DNA of 64,000 nucleotides from Achromobacter pulmonis (GTDB lineage Bacteria > Pseudomonadota > Gammaproteobacteria > Burkholderiales > Burkholderiaceae_B): NCBI RefSeq assembly GCF_002885955.2, contig NZ_POQS01000002.1:230230-294229 (forward strand), given 5' to 3'. Position numbers and translations under genes: made by a program. Positions 30,302 through 41,553 of the stretch are shown piece by piece (position 1 is the stretch's first letter; every line of letters starts with the position of its first letter). A model generated the notes under the pieces. It saw only the letters and a list, made by a program, of their open reading frames with translations. It ran no database searches and was not told the DNA's origin.

Positions 30302-31954
30302 TCAGCGCGCGGCGGGTTGGCGCTGGGCCTGGCCGTCCGGCGCGCGGCCGCGCAGCAGCGCGTCGGGATAGGCCTGCAGGTAGTCCGCCAGCTCCCGCAG
30401 CGAGCGGGCCGCGCGCGCCAGCTCCTGCAAGGCCGTGCCGGCGCTGACCGGCAGGTCGCCCTCGGGACTGAGCACGCCGCCGACCGCCGCCAGCGAACGG
30501 CTGGCCTGCTTGAGCACGGCCTGCGCCTGCGGCGCCAGGCCGGTGTCCAGCCGCCTGACCAGGCTGGCCGTGCCGCGCAGCAACTGGTTGAGTTCCGTGC
30601 CCAGCGCCTCGAACGGCACCCGCTCCAGCTTGGCCAGGATGCTGTTGACCTGCTGCTGCAGCTGGTCCAGGTTGTTCGGCACGGTGGGGATCAGCGGCCT
30701 GGGCTCCATCTTGAACGCCACCGGCTTGGCGTCGGGAAACACCGCCACCGCGACGTACAGCTGGCCGGTCAGCAGGTTGCCGATGCGCAGCTGCGCGCGC
30801 ATGCCGCGCTCTATCATGGCGCTCAGCAGCTTGCCGCTGGGATGCTCCAGCGAGGACCCGGAGTATTCGCGGATCTCGCCCACGGTCTTGGCGCCCAGGC
30901 GCTCGAGATACAGCGTGGCGCCGACCATCGCATAGAACTGGTTGGTCTCGCGGTCCAGCTCCAGGCCGATGGAATCGACCTGTCCGATGGTGGCGCCATA
31001 GGCGTCGATGGGCGCGCCGACCGTCAGGCCGCGCACCGACTGGTCGAAACGCATGCGGATATGCAGCGGCACGCCGTCGGGCTGGGCCCGCGCGGCGCTC
31101 TCGGATGGGAAGATGACGAATTCGTCGTCGGCCTTGGCGACCACCCGTTCGCGCTGCTCGATCGTATCGAAGGCCACGCCGCCCACGATGACCGACAGCA
31201 GCGATTGCGAGCGCATCTGCAGGCCGCGCGCGTCCACGCTGAAGTCCACGCCGCTGGCGTTCCAGAAGCGCGTGGCCGCATTGACGTAGGCGTCGTTGGG
31301 CGCGTCGATGAACACCTGCACGTCCACGCCCTCGCCGGTGCGGTCGAGCTGGTAGCCCACCACCTGCCCCACCGGTATGCGCCGGTAGTAGACCGGCGAG
31401 CCCACGTCCAGCGAACCCAGGTCGCGGGCCTTGAGCGTGTAGCGCTTGCCGGCGCGGTCCTGCGTGACTTCGGGCGGGATCTCCAGGCCTGTGAAGGTCG
31501 ATTGCGGCGTGTGCCGATCATTCTTCGGGTCCGGGCGGCTGGCGGGATCGACGCCGATGTAGGCGCCCGACAACAGGGTGCCCAGCCCCGACACCCCGCT
31601 CAGGCCGAGGCGCGGGCGCACCACCCAGAACCGGGTGCCTTCGCGCAGCAGGCTGGCGGCTTCCTTGTCGAGGCGTATGGTGACGATGACGCCGGAATGG
31701 TCGGGGTTGAGCGCCACCCGTTCGACCAGGCCGACATTGACCTCTTTGTAGCGCACCTGCGTCTTGCCGGCTTCCAGGCCTTCGGCGGTCTGGAAGCCGA
31801 TGGTGGCGGTGGGGCCCGCCTCCATCCAGACGCGCACCACCAGCAACAGGCCGCCGACCGCCGCGATGATGGGCACCAGCCAGATCCATGACAGGCGACG
31901 CCGTTTGCGCCCGGCGGCTGGCGCATGGGCGGAGGCAGGGCCGGGCTCAGGCAT
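30302..31954 (-). CDS. pqiB: PqiB-type MCE (MlaD) protein, inner-membrane anchored
   Basis: 550-residue protein with a basic N-terminus, one membrane anchor at about 24-43 (SWIWLVPIIAAVGGLLLVV) and three MCE domains, the first beginning with GPTATIGFQTAEGLEAGKTQV. The C-terminal region is helical. In E. coli PqiB (546 residues) forms a periplasmic needle between inner and outer membrane for lipid transport and works with PqiA and PqiC. Neither pqiA nor pqiC is adjacent here. The start is taken at MPEPGPASAHA. The gene stands alone on the minus strand. Confidence 0.92.
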   Translation of the reverse strand: MPEPGPASAHAPAAGRKRRRLSWIWLVPIIAAVGGLLLVVRVWMEAGPTATIGFQTAEGLEAGKTQVRYKEVNVGLVERVALNPDHSGVIVTIRLDKEAASLLREGTRFWVVRPRLGLSGVSGLGTLLSGAYIGVDPASRPDPKNDRHTPQSTFTGLEIPPEVTQDRAGKRYTLKARDLGSLDVGSPVYYRRIPVGQVVGYQLDRTGEGVDVQVFIDAPNDAYVNAATRFWNASGVDFSVDARGLQMRSQSLLSVIVGGVAFDTIEQRERVVAKADDEFVIFPSESAARAQPDGVPLHIRMRFDQSVRGLTVGAPIDAYGATIGQVDSIGLELDRETNQFYAMVGATLYLERLGAKTVGEIREYSGSSLEHPSGKLLSAMIERGMRAQLRIGNLLTGQLYVAVAVFPDAKPVAFKMEPRPLIPTVPNNLDQLQQQVNSILAKLERVPFEALGTELNQLLRGTASLVRRLDTGLAPQAQAVLKQASRSLAAVGGVLSPEGDLPVSAGTALQELARAARSLRELADYLQAYPDALLRGRAPDGQAQRQPAAR

Positions 31955-32110
31955 AGAGAACGCTCTCTGTAGTATCCATCCGGACGCGCGGGCAAGATCC
32001 GTCCCAAGAATCGCCCCCCGCCGCCCGCCACGCAAGTAAGGGAAATCCCGAGGCCGGGGTTCGCGGTAGGATAAGCGTCCCTAAAAGCAGAAATACAGCA
32101 GGAATATCCC

Positions 32111-32596
32111 GTGACTCTCGAAATCCGCCCCGCCGCCCCTACGGACGCGGCCCAGATCCATGCCTTCATCACCGAACTCGCCATCTATGAGCGCGCCGCC
32201 CACGAGGTGATCGCCAGCGTCGAGGACGTGCGGCGCACGCTGTTCGCCGAGGGCGCGCCGGCCAAGGCGCTGATGTGCCTGCTGGACGGCAGGGTGATCG
32301 GCTACGCCGTGTACTTCTACAGCTACTCGACCTGGCTGGGCCGCAACGGCATCTACCTGGAAGACCTCTACGTCACGCCGGAACACCGCGGCATCGGCGC
32401 CGGACGCGATCTGCTGCGCCACCTGGCGCAGGAAGCGGTGGCCAACGGCTGCGGCCGGCTGGAATGGAGCGTGCTGGACTGGAACGAGCCGGCCATCGAT
32501 TTCTACCGCTCGATCGGGGCGCTGCCGCAGGATGAATGGGTGCGCTACCGCCTGGCCGGCGAAGCGCTGCAGAACTTCGCGCAGGGCCGGCGCTGA
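32111..32596 (+). CDS. GNAT-family N-acetyltransferase
   Basis: 161-residue acetyltransferase. The acetyl-CoA-binding motif A is visible as LEDLYVTPEHRGIGAGRDLLRHL, shown here in part as RGIGAG, followed by WSVLDWNEPAIDFYRS in motif B. This resembles SAT/diamine or small-molecule acetyltransferases. The start is a GTG preceded by AGGAATAT. Substrate unknown. Confidence 0.9.
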   Translation: MTLEIRPAAPTDAAQIHAFITELAIYERAAHEVIASVEDVRRTLFAEGAPAKALMCLLDGRVIGYAVYFYSYSTWLGRNGIYLEDLYVTPEHRGIGAGRDLLRHLAQEAVANGCGRLEWSVLDWNEPAIDFYRSIGALPQDEWVRYRLAGEALQNFAQGRR

Positions 32597-32605
32597 GCGG
32601 CCGGC

Positions 32606-32914
32606 TCAGAATTCCGGCAGGTCGAACAGCGTGTGCAGCGTGGAGCTGGGCACGGGCACGGACGCGAGATGCTCGCGTCCGTCATCGTCGACCAGCACGC
32701 GCACCGGACGCGAGGCCACGCTCATGCCGTCCAGGCTCATGGCGGTTTCGACCTGGGCGCCGTCCTTGATGAGTTCGATGACTTCCGAAGCCGCCGCCGT
32801 CACCGGCTCGGTGACCCAGCCGGGCACGCCGCGCTCGGCCTGCCCCCAGCGCACATAGGCCACATGCCCGCTGACGGGCTCCTTGCGGACGGCGACGATT
32901 ACATACAAAGACAT
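32606..32914 (-). CDS. Hypothetical protein downstream of kdsA
   Basis: 102-residue protein starting MSLYVIVAVRKEPV; not recognised. It is probably alpha/beta, with no membrane segment. It follows kdsA on the same strand 69 bases downstream and may be co-transcribed. Convergent with the GNAT gene. Confidence 0.6.
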   Translation of the reverse strand: MSLYVIVAVRKEPVSGHVAYVRWGQAERGVPGWVTEPVTAAASEVIELIKDGAQVETAMSLDGMSVASRPVRVLVDDDGREHLASVPVPSSTLHTLFDLPEF

Positions 32915-32983
32915 CCGGGCCTCCCTGATAGAACGTGGCCAGGATCGTATAACAACTTGGCGCGGCCATGACGGCCGCCGGGC

Positions 32984-33907
<924 letters not shown>

Positions 33908-34597
33908 TCAGGCGTTGCCGGTGTCGGAAGTCCAGCTGGCCGAGTAGGTCTGCGGCAGCAGGCTCAGGCTGCCCACCAGCTTCTCCACGCGCTCGTCTTC
34001 CTGGCGCATGGAATAGACCACGGCCGTCACCTCGGAGCGGCCGGCGTCGCGCTGCTGGCTTTCCACGCCGCGCAGGCGCAGGCTGTGCTTGCCCAGCGCG
34101 TTGAGCAGTTCGGCGCGCACCAGGGCTTCGTCGGCCGACGCGCAGGTCAGCGCGATGTTGTAGTAGCGTTCCTCGGTTTCCGCCTCGGGCACGTAGCGGT
34201 CGACCAGCCTGGCGCCGCCGCGCAGCACGACGTTGGTCACCAGGATCAGCGCCGCCACCGCGCCGGACTCGGCCAGAAAGCCGTAGCCCGCCAGCACGCC
34301 CACGGCGCCGGTGGCCCAGATGGTGGCCGCGGCGCTCAGGCCGCGGATGGTGAGCCCGTCGCGCATGATGAGGCCCGCGCCCAGGAAACCGATGCCGGTC
34401 ACCACCTGGCTGCCCAGGCGCATGTCGCTGCCTGCGTCCAGCAGCGCCGGCAGCGCGGTGTAGGCGGCCGCGCCCAGCGCGACCAGCGCGTGCGTGACGA
34501 CGCCGGCGTAGTTCTGGCGCCACTGGCGCTCCAGGCCGACGGCGGCGCCCAGCAGCATGGCCAGCGTGAGATGGGTGGCGATGGAAAGTCCGGTCAT
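33908..34597 (-). CDS. MgtC/SapB family membrane protein
   Basis: 229 residues with about five N-terminal membrane segments and a soluble C-terminal ACT-like domain. The MgtC signature is visible in LGAAVGLERQWRQ and RLGSQVVTGIGFLGAGLIMR. MgtC proteins help survival at low magnesium and in macrophages by acting on ATP synthase or metabolism. Context gives no further clue; it lies between kdsA and aqpZ, same strand. Confidence 0.93.
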   Translation of the reverse strand: MTGLSIATHLTLAMLLGAAVGLERQWRQNYAGVVTHALVALGAAAYTALPALLDAGSDMRLGSQVVTGIGFLGAGLIMRDGLTIRGLSAAATIWATGAVGVLAGYGFLAESGAVAALILVTNVVLRGGARLVDRYVPEAETEERYYNIALTCASADEALVRAELLNALGKHSLRLRGVESQQRDAGRSEVTAVVYSMRQEDERVEKLVGSLSLLPQTYSASWTSDTGNA

Positions 34598-34664
34598 GGC
34601 AGGCTTGAGGTGACGGCAAGCCTGCCATTATCGCCCGCGTCCGGGCGCTCCGGACGCCGGCCGC

Positions 34665-35372
34665 TTACTCCTGGCCCGGATCGCTCACCAGCCGGTAGGC
34701 GATGGCGCCGATGATGGCGCCGACGATGGGCGCCACCCAGAACAGCCACAACTGCTCCAGCGCCCAGCCGCCGACGAACAGCGCCGGTCCGGTGGAACGG
34801 GCGGGATTGACCGACGTGTTGGTCACCGGAATGCTGATCAGGTGGATCAGCGTCAGCGCCAGGCCGATGGGAATGGCGGCGAAGCCGGCCGGCGCCCGCT
34901 TGCTGGTGGCGCCCAGGATCACGAACAGAAAGCCCGCGGTCATGACGATTTCGGTAATCAGGGCCGACGCCATCGAATACTTGCCCGGCGAATACGCGTC
35001 ATAGCCGTTGGCCGCGAAATGGCTGCCCTTCAGGTCGAAACCCAGCTTGCCGCTGGCGATGCAGGCCAGCACCGCGGCCGCCGCGATGGCGCCGAGCACC
35101 TGCGCGATGACATAAGGCAGGATTTCCCTGGCCGGAAAACGGCCGCCCGCCACCAGGCCGACGGTGACCGCCGGATTGAAATGGCCGCCCGAAATATGGC
35201 CGACGGCGAACGCCATGGTCAGCACCGTCAGGCCGAAAGCCAGCGCCACGCCGGCGAAGCCTATACCCAGTTCGGGAAAACCGGCGGCCAGCACCGCCGC
35301 CCCGCAGCCGCCCAGCACCAGCCAGAACGTGCCGAAGAATTCCGCGCCGCAACGCTTCGATAGCGAATACAT
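34665..35372 (-). CDS. aqpZ: Aquaporin Z
   Basis: 235-residue water channel with six membrane segments and both NPA boxes: HFNPAVT (about 64-70) and SVNPARST in the second half. The arginine after the second NPA and the narrow-filter pattern match AqpZ rather than GlpF. The start [16 protein letters not shown] is preceded by GGGGAGTGGAA. No operon partner apparent. Confidence 0.96.
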   Translation of the reverse strand: MYSLSKRCGAEFFGTFWLVLGGCGAAVLAAGFPELGIGFAGVALAFGLTVLTMAFAVGHISGGHFNPAVTVGLVAGGRFPAREILPYVIAQVLGAIAAAAVLACIASGKLGFDLKGSHFAANGYDAYSPGKYSMASALITEIVMTAGFLFVILGATSKRAPAGFAAIPIGLALTLIHLISIPVTNTSVNPARSTGPALFVGGWALEQLWLFWVAPIVGAIIGAIAYRLVSDPGQE

Positions 35373-35972
35373 TTCCACTCCCCAAAAACGAAAACCCAAC
35401 GGTATCGCGCGGCGGGAATTGCAACGTTAAAGCAATGCAAATCTTGACAGTTCTTGTTCGCGGCCCGAGCGCCGGCAGCTCCGCCCCACACAAGGTAACG
35501 GCGCGAAAAGGCTTCGGGGATCGGCCGGATGGGCGAACCCATTGCGGCCCCATCGGTCCTGCGGCTTGCAATAAATATTTAAACAGGCACACTACGGCCA
35601 TTCGAAAGTATGGCCTTGCCACGCAAGGCCTCATCCGGCCGGCTGCAAACCCCTTGCGGCCGAGTCTGCGGTAGGAGTGCGCGGTGTCTGATGTCCGGGA
35701 CATGAATCCTCTTCATCAAAACAGGCGGGTGCCGTCACGGCCCGCTGCCGCCTTGCCGATGCCCTCCCCGCGCCACCTTCCCCGCGCAATCGCGTCTGCC
35801 GCCATGCGGTAGCGATCGGCCGCGGCCGTTCCTCGCGGAACCGGCCGTCCGGCTTCCCTCCCCCTTCTGATTCCGTTTCCCATCTTTCGCGGCCGCATGC
35901 GCCGTGAGGACTTTCTTCGTGCAGACCCGTCAAGAGGCCGACACACCCATAGACCGACTCAAGGAGCGTCAC
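35373..35972. other. 600-base intergenic region, no gene seen
   Basis: No credible gene is visible. The right part (about 35700-35900) is GC-rich and hairpin-prone. An AT-rich patch (AATAAATATTTAAAC near 35569-35583) and a GGCCTTG/CAAGGCC hairpin (35612-35630) could be promoter and RNA-structure elements. TTGACA occurs on the plus strand near 35444 without a matching -10. The region marks the left border of the accessory patch. Confidence 0.5.
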
Positions 35973-36209
35973 ATGCGGTTAATCACCGACCAGGAACTCA
36001 ACACCATGTCCACCGAGAGCAAGCGCCGCCGGCACCAGGAGCTGGATCGCAAGCTCGTCGTCGCCAGCCAGCGCGGCTGGTCCTGCGTGCAACGGATCGA
36101 GGCCAGCCGCGCCAAGGTCCATGCCGCCATTCAGCGCGACATCGAACTGGGCCGCGACACCGAGGCCAAGGTCGACAAGCGGCGCGTGCGCGCCCGCGCG
36201 GCCAGCTAG
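35973..36209 (+). CDS. Small basic helical protein, unknown
   Basis: 78 residues, highly charged, starting MRLITDQELNTMS, with arginine/lysine/glutamate-rich heptad-like stretches and no cysteine cluster. The start is set by a perfect AAGGAG 6 bases before the ATG; the frame is open 23 codons further upstream without such a site. Not recognised. It overlaps the convergent gene at 36206 by four bases. Confidence 0.6.
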   Translation: MRLITDQELNTMSTESKRRRHQELDRKLVVASQRGWSCVQRIEASRAKVHAAIQRDIELGRDTEAKVDKRRVRARAAS

Positions 36210-36574
36210 CCCGGGCGGCCAGGCAGGGGATGCGGCGACTGGCAACGGGCCGCATTCTCCTGCGGGCCGCCGCTGGTCCAGCGCTGCACGTCGCGGATCA
36301 GGTATTGCAGGAATTGCGCGTAGGCCCGGTCCAACGCCCGCATCCAGGCGCTGTCGTCATGCCTGACGCAGGAGGCGCGCACGGCGCAGTTCAGCGTTTC
36401 CGCCAGGAGGCCGACGGTTGCGCCAGACATCCGGAAACAGATCGGCGCCTGGCAGGAATGCCGGTGAGCATCGCGCAGCGCGTCATCGCGCGCCTGCGCC
36501 GTGGCCTGCGTATCGGCCGCGACCCGCAGCAGCAGGTTCAGTATTTCGCACCAGTCCGCCAGCAACTCGTGCAC
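36206..36574 (-). CDS. Hypothetical protein, probable 3' part of a frameshifted gene
   Basis: 122 residues from a GTG at 36574 (GAGG 6 bases upstream), beginning HELLADWCEILNLLLRV after the start; soluble, cysteine-containing and helical. Not recognised. The frame is open further upstream but without a good start. A short frame at 36538-36663, with an excellent ribosome site, overlaps it in another phase. Joining the two in the GC-rich stretch near 36615 gives one continuous helical protein of about 150 residues, so a frameshift mutation is suspected. Confidence 0.5.
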   Translation of the reverse strand: MHELLADWCEILNLLLRVAADTQATAQARDDALRDAHRHSCQAPICFRMSGATVGLLAETLNCAVRASCVRHDDSAWMRALDRAYAQFLQYLIRDVQRWTSGGPQENAARCQSPHPLPGRPG

Positions 36575-36663
36575 GGCACACCTCGCGGGGAACGCGTACG
36601 GACGCTCGGATTCGGGGCGCGCAGATCGATGACATCCAGAAATGCAGCGTACTTGAGTGCCAC
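36538..36663 (-). CDS. Short frame, probable 5' part of the frameshifted gene
   Basis: 41 codons from a GTG at 36663 preceded by AAGGAG at good spacing, beginning ALKYAAFLDVIDLRA after the start, then degenerating into an arginine/proline/serine-rich tail before its stop. The good start and the loss of sensible sequence half-way suggest the true reading continues in the frame of the neighbouring 36206-36574 gene. Confidence 0.35.
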   Translation of the reverse strand: MALKYAAFLDVIDLRAPNPSVRTRSPRGVPCTSCWRTGAKY

Positions 36664-36766
36664 GGAAGGCTCTCCTTATCGTGCTGTTTATGGGCAAGCA
36701 TCCACTGAAGAGAAGAGCGCGACGATATAGCAAAAATCGGGATATTCGCACTGGCGTATACCCGTA

Positions 36767-37147
36767 TCAAATCTCCAGGGCGCCCCCGGCTTGCAGTTCC
36801 ATGGCCCGTGCTTCTTGCAGGGAAACTTCCGTGTCGATGAAGTAATCCGCCTTGATGCGTTGCGCGTGCATCGCTTTGAGGATATAGCCCAGAGATTTGG
36901 ACTTCATATATTGCACGCTCGTCCGGGAAACGCTCGGATGCATCAGCGCCGTATAAAGCCGGGCATGAACCCCGCCCCTGGCCTGCGTATCGTCTCCTTG
37001 GGACGAAAGGCGTTCGGCAAACAAGCGACCATGATGGTAGGCCGAGTAATACAAGCGGCTCATTGAACTGCGAATGTCGGCCTCGCAAGAGTGCGTCGCG
37101 AGCGAGCGTTTGCCGAGCATCAGCAAGTCGGTAGGCGAGACGCTCAT
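36767..37147 (-). CDS. HEPN-domain protein (candidate RNase toxin)
   Basis: 126 residues, all-helical. The HEPN signature is visible: SRLYYSAYHHGRLFAE with Arg31 and His38 in an R-x6-H arrangement, and a C-terminal RIKADYFIDTEVSLQEA segment typical of small HEPN proteins. R-x4-6-H HEPN domains are often metal-independent RNases in toxin-antitoxin and defence systems. Its start overlaps the stop of the upstream TPR-like gene by four bases (ATGA), a strong sign of co-translation. Base composition is lower in GC than the core genes around it. Activity is inferred, not shown. Confidence 0.65.
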   Translation of the reverse strand: MSVSPTDLLMLGKRSLATHSCEADIRSSMSRLYYSAYHHGRLFAERLSSQGDDTQARGGVHARLYTALMHPSVSRTSVQYMKSKSLGYILKAMHAQRIKADYFIDTEVSLQEARAMELQAGGALEI

Positions 37148-37911
37148 GAAGCCCCCGAAAACATGACCACCACGCCCGCCGGCACGGCATCCAGCCGGAG
37201 AGCGACCAGCTCGGCCAGTTCGAGATTCATTGTCCCGACCTCTTCGACAGGCGCCCTCACCGTCAATTCCATGATGACGGTGCTCAATTCCGGATGATCG
37301 ATGGCACTGACCTTGGGGCTGCCATTGACCGCGAACAGCCTGTGCGCCCGCAACACGACGCCAGCCAGGTCCAGGAGATCTCCGGCCTGGCTATCCGTGG
37401 TCGATGTCTGTTGATAGACGGCATACGCTGCCAGAGCCGGTGCGATGGCGTCCTCGTCGAGTTCGAGGTTCATGGAGCGGGCTTGCGCCAGAAAGCCGTG
37501 GAGCTGCTTCATGGAACCGGAAACCATTCCCAGATAGGCCCTATTGCTTAACTGGCCTAGCCCTGGGTTGCCGACCTGCCGGAAAATCGCCTGGGCTTCC
37601 GAGAAGTATCCCAGACCGACCAACGACTGGGCCATCTGGAACTCCGCTTCATCCCAGTTCCGGCGATAGGCGTTCCTGGCCTGCGTTGCATGGCGCCTGA
37701 CCTGCTCGGCATCACCGAAGGCCTCGGCCAAGTAGATCGACGCAATCGCGCCGTCGAACTTGTCGGCCTGCCGCAGCTTTTCGCACTCGCGCAGAAGCAT
37801 CCGTGCTTCGAAGCTGTCTCTGCCGAGGTATCTGTCCGACTTGGCGACAAGCTGGCTCACCCGCAAGCACAGGTCCGAAGCGGTCGTCTGAGGAAGATAA
37901 GGTCTTGCCAT
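37144..37911 (-). CDS. TPR-like protein, partner of the HEPN protein
   Basis: 255 residues from ATG 37911 (an in-frame ATG at 37974 is possible; neither has a good ribosome site). Residues about 30-140 are helical with TPR-like repeats (KFDGAIASIYLAEAFGDAEQ, then EAEFQMAQSLVGLGYFSEAQ); the C-terminal part is unlike known families I can name. It is the upstream member of a two-gene unit with the HEPN protein and would fit an antitoxin or a sensor/assembly partner. It lies just after the tRNA-Leu terminator. Confidence 0.65.
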   Translation of the reverse strand: MARPYLPQTTASDLCLRVSQLVAKSDRYLGRDSFEARMLLRECEKLRQADKFDGAIASIYLAEAFGDAEQVRRHATQARNAYRRNWDEAEFQMAQSLVGLGYFSEAQAIFRQVGNPGLGQLSNRAYLGMVSGSMKQLHGFLAQARSMNLELDEDAIAPALAAYAVYQQTSTTDSQAGDLLDLAGVVLRAHRLFAVNGSPKVSAIDHPELSTVIMELTVRAPVEEVGTMNLELAELVALRLDAVPAGVVVMFSGAS

Positions 37912-38040
37912 GGCGCTCTGATATGACGCGGACCGAGGCCCGCAAGCCGGCGTGGAAAACGTAGCCGCTAACATATCGTAGCAATTGGCTTTTGGCGGCG
38001 GAAGCCGTACAACCCGAGGGGGCAAGCGCATGCTGCAAAC

Positions 38041-38078
38041 AAAAGAAAACCCCCGAGGCATTCGACGCCTCGGGGGTT
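38041..38078 (-). terminator. Terminator of tRNA-Leu
   Basis: 12-bp stem AACCCCCGAGGC/GCCTCGGGGGTT with a 7-base loop; on the minus strand it is followed by TTTTCTTTT. It lies about 65 bases after the tRNA 3' end. Confidence 0.92.
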
Positions 38079-38144
38079 CTCGGGGGGCTGTAGACACTGT
38101 TGGCGCACCGCTGTGCGCACCGCCAGACAGCGTCAGGCAATAAG

Positions 38145-38231
38145 TGGTGCGAAGGAGGGGACTCGAACCCCTACACCTGTTACGGCGTCAGGACCTAAAC
38201 CTGGTGCGTCTACCAATTTCGCCACCTTCGC
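38145..38231 (-). tRNA. tRNA-Leu (anticodon UAG)
   Basis: 87 bases including an encoded CCA. The acceptor stem GCGAAGG/CCTTCGC pairs perfectly; the anticodon loop TTTAGGT gives anticodon TAG; the extra arm and TTCGAGTCC T-loop are those of a class II leucine tRNA, close to E. coli leuW. It reads CUA and other CUN codons. Confidence 0.97.
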
Positions 38232-38246
38232 AAAGCCAAGCCCGCT

Positions 38247-38252
38247 ATTGTA
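38247..38252 (-). promoter_or_regulatory. Probable -10 element of tRNA-Leu
   Basis: TACAAT on the minus strand about 16 bases before the tRNA, followed by a GC-rich discriminator (AGCGGGC) as in stringently controlled stable RNA promoters. A convincing -35 is not seen. Confidence 0.45.
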
Positions 38253-38276
38253 GCTTGCTTGTTAAAATCTTGCGTC

Positions 38277-39473
38277 ATGAATCCGCGCCTCGATGCCCTA
38301 CACCCCTATCCGTTCGAAAAACTGCGGGCTTTGCTGGCTTCGGCCGCCCAGCAGCCGGACGGCCTGACGCCCATCAATCTGTCGATCGGCGAGCCCAAAC
38401 ACGCCGCGCCGGAGCGCGTCGGACAGGCGATCCGCGACAGCCTCGCGGGCCTGTCGGTCTATCCGTCCACCAAGGGCGACCCGGCGCTGCGCCAGGCGAT
38501 TTCGCAGTGGCTGGCCAGCCGCTACAGCATTCCGGCGCCGGACCCGGAAACCCAGGTGCTGCCGGCGCTGGGCTCGCGCGAGGCGCTGTTTGCGTTCACG
38601 CAGACCGTCATCGACCCGTCGGCCGGCTCGGTGGTGATCTGCCCCAATCCTTTTTATCAGATTTACGAAGGCGCCGCGCTGCTGGCCGGGGCCACGCCCT
38701 ACTTCGTGAACGCCGACCCGGTGCGCGATTTCGGCAGCGACTGGAACCGGGTTCCGGCCGAGGTCTGGAAGCGGACGCGCATGGTTTTCGTCTGTACGCC
38801 GGGCAATCCGGCGGGCAACGTCATGTCGCTGGACGACTGGAAGACGCTGTTCGAGCTGTCCGACCGCCATGATTTCGTGATCGTGTCGGACGAGTGTTAT
38901 TCCGAGATCTACCTGGACGAAGCCAATCCGCCCCTGGGCGGCCTGCAGGCGGCGCGCCGCCTGGGCCGTGACGACTACCGCAACCTGGTGGCGTTCTCCA
39001 GCCTGTCCAAGCGTTCCAACGTGCCGGGCCTGCGCTCGGGCTTCGTGGCGGGCGACGCCGCCCTGATCGGCCGTTTCCTGCTGTACCGGACGTATCATGG
39101 CAGCGCGATGAGCCCGCTGGTGTCGGCGGCCAGCATCGCCGCCTGGACCGACGAGGCCCACGTCAAGGACAACCGCCGCATGTACCGCGAAAAGTTCGAC
39201 GCCGTGGTGCCGATCCTGCAAAACGTGCTGGACGTGACCCGTCCACAGGCCTCTTTCTACCTGTGGGCGGCCACGCCCGGTTCGGATACGGCGTTCGCGC
39301 GCGACCTTTACGGCCGTACCGGTGTTACCGTGCTGCCGGGCAGCTTCCTGGCGCGCGAGGCGCACGGGACGAATCCCGGCCAGGGCCGCATCCGCATCGC
39401 CCTGGTGGCGCCCTTGGCCGACTGCGTGCAGGCGGCCGAACGCATTGCCCATTTTGTGCATACTTCTGTTTGA
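38277..39473 (+). CDS. dapC: N-succinyl-L,L-diaminopimelate aminotransferase (DapC)
   Basis: 398-residue class I PLP aminotransferase for the succinylase branch of lysine/meso-diaminopimelate synthesis. The PLP lysine is in SSLSKRSNVPGLRSGF; other features are SIGEPKHAAPE at the N-terminus and CTPGNPAGNVM. Bordetella pertussis has a genetically characterised dapC of this type. It lies 24 bases before dapD. Start ATG 38277 is preferred over one six codons upstream. Confidence 0.95.
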   Translation: MNPRLDALHPYPFEKLRALLASAAQQPDGLTPINLSIGEPKHAAPERVGQAIRDSLAGLSVYPSTKGDPALRQAISQWLASRYSIPAPDPETQVLPALGSREALFAFTQTVIDPSAGSVVICPNPFYQIYEGAALLAGATPYFVNADPVRDFGSDWNRVPAEVWKRTRMVFVCTPGNPAGNVMSLDDWKTLFELSDRHDFVIVSDECYSEIYLDEANPPLGGLQAARRLGRDDYRNLVAFSSLSKRSNVPGLRSGFVAGDAALIGRFLLYRTYHGSAMSPLVSAASIAAWTDEAHVKDNRRMYREKFDAVVPILQNVLDVTRPQASFYLWAATPGSDTAFARDLYGRTGVTVLPGSFLAREAHGTNPGQGRIRIALVAPLADCVQAAERIAHFVHTSV

Positions 39474-39497
39474 TCAACCCTTAAAAGCTGAGCCGCT

Positions 39498-41479
<1,982 letters not shown>

Positions 41480-41508
41480 TCCGTCCCGCGCCGATCGCGC
41501 GGGCCCTG

Positions 41509-41541
41509 CGCCCCTCGGGAGACGCCGTTTCCCGAGGGGCG
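41509..41541 (+). promoter_or_regulatory. Strong hairpin between dapE and prmB
   Basis: CGCCCCTCGGGA and TCCCGAGGGGCG form a perfect 12-bp stem with a 9-base loop, ending 12 bases before the prmB ATG. There is no T-run, so it is not a classical terminator; it could be a partial attenuator or influence prmB translation. Confidence 0.5.
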
Positions 41542-41553
41542 AATTCATCAAGA

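Noticed and set aside
36206-38231. Integrated element with attachment repeats at tRNA-Leu
   Set aside because: The patch looks acquired, but no duplicated tRNA 3' end, integrase or second attachment site is seen in the window.
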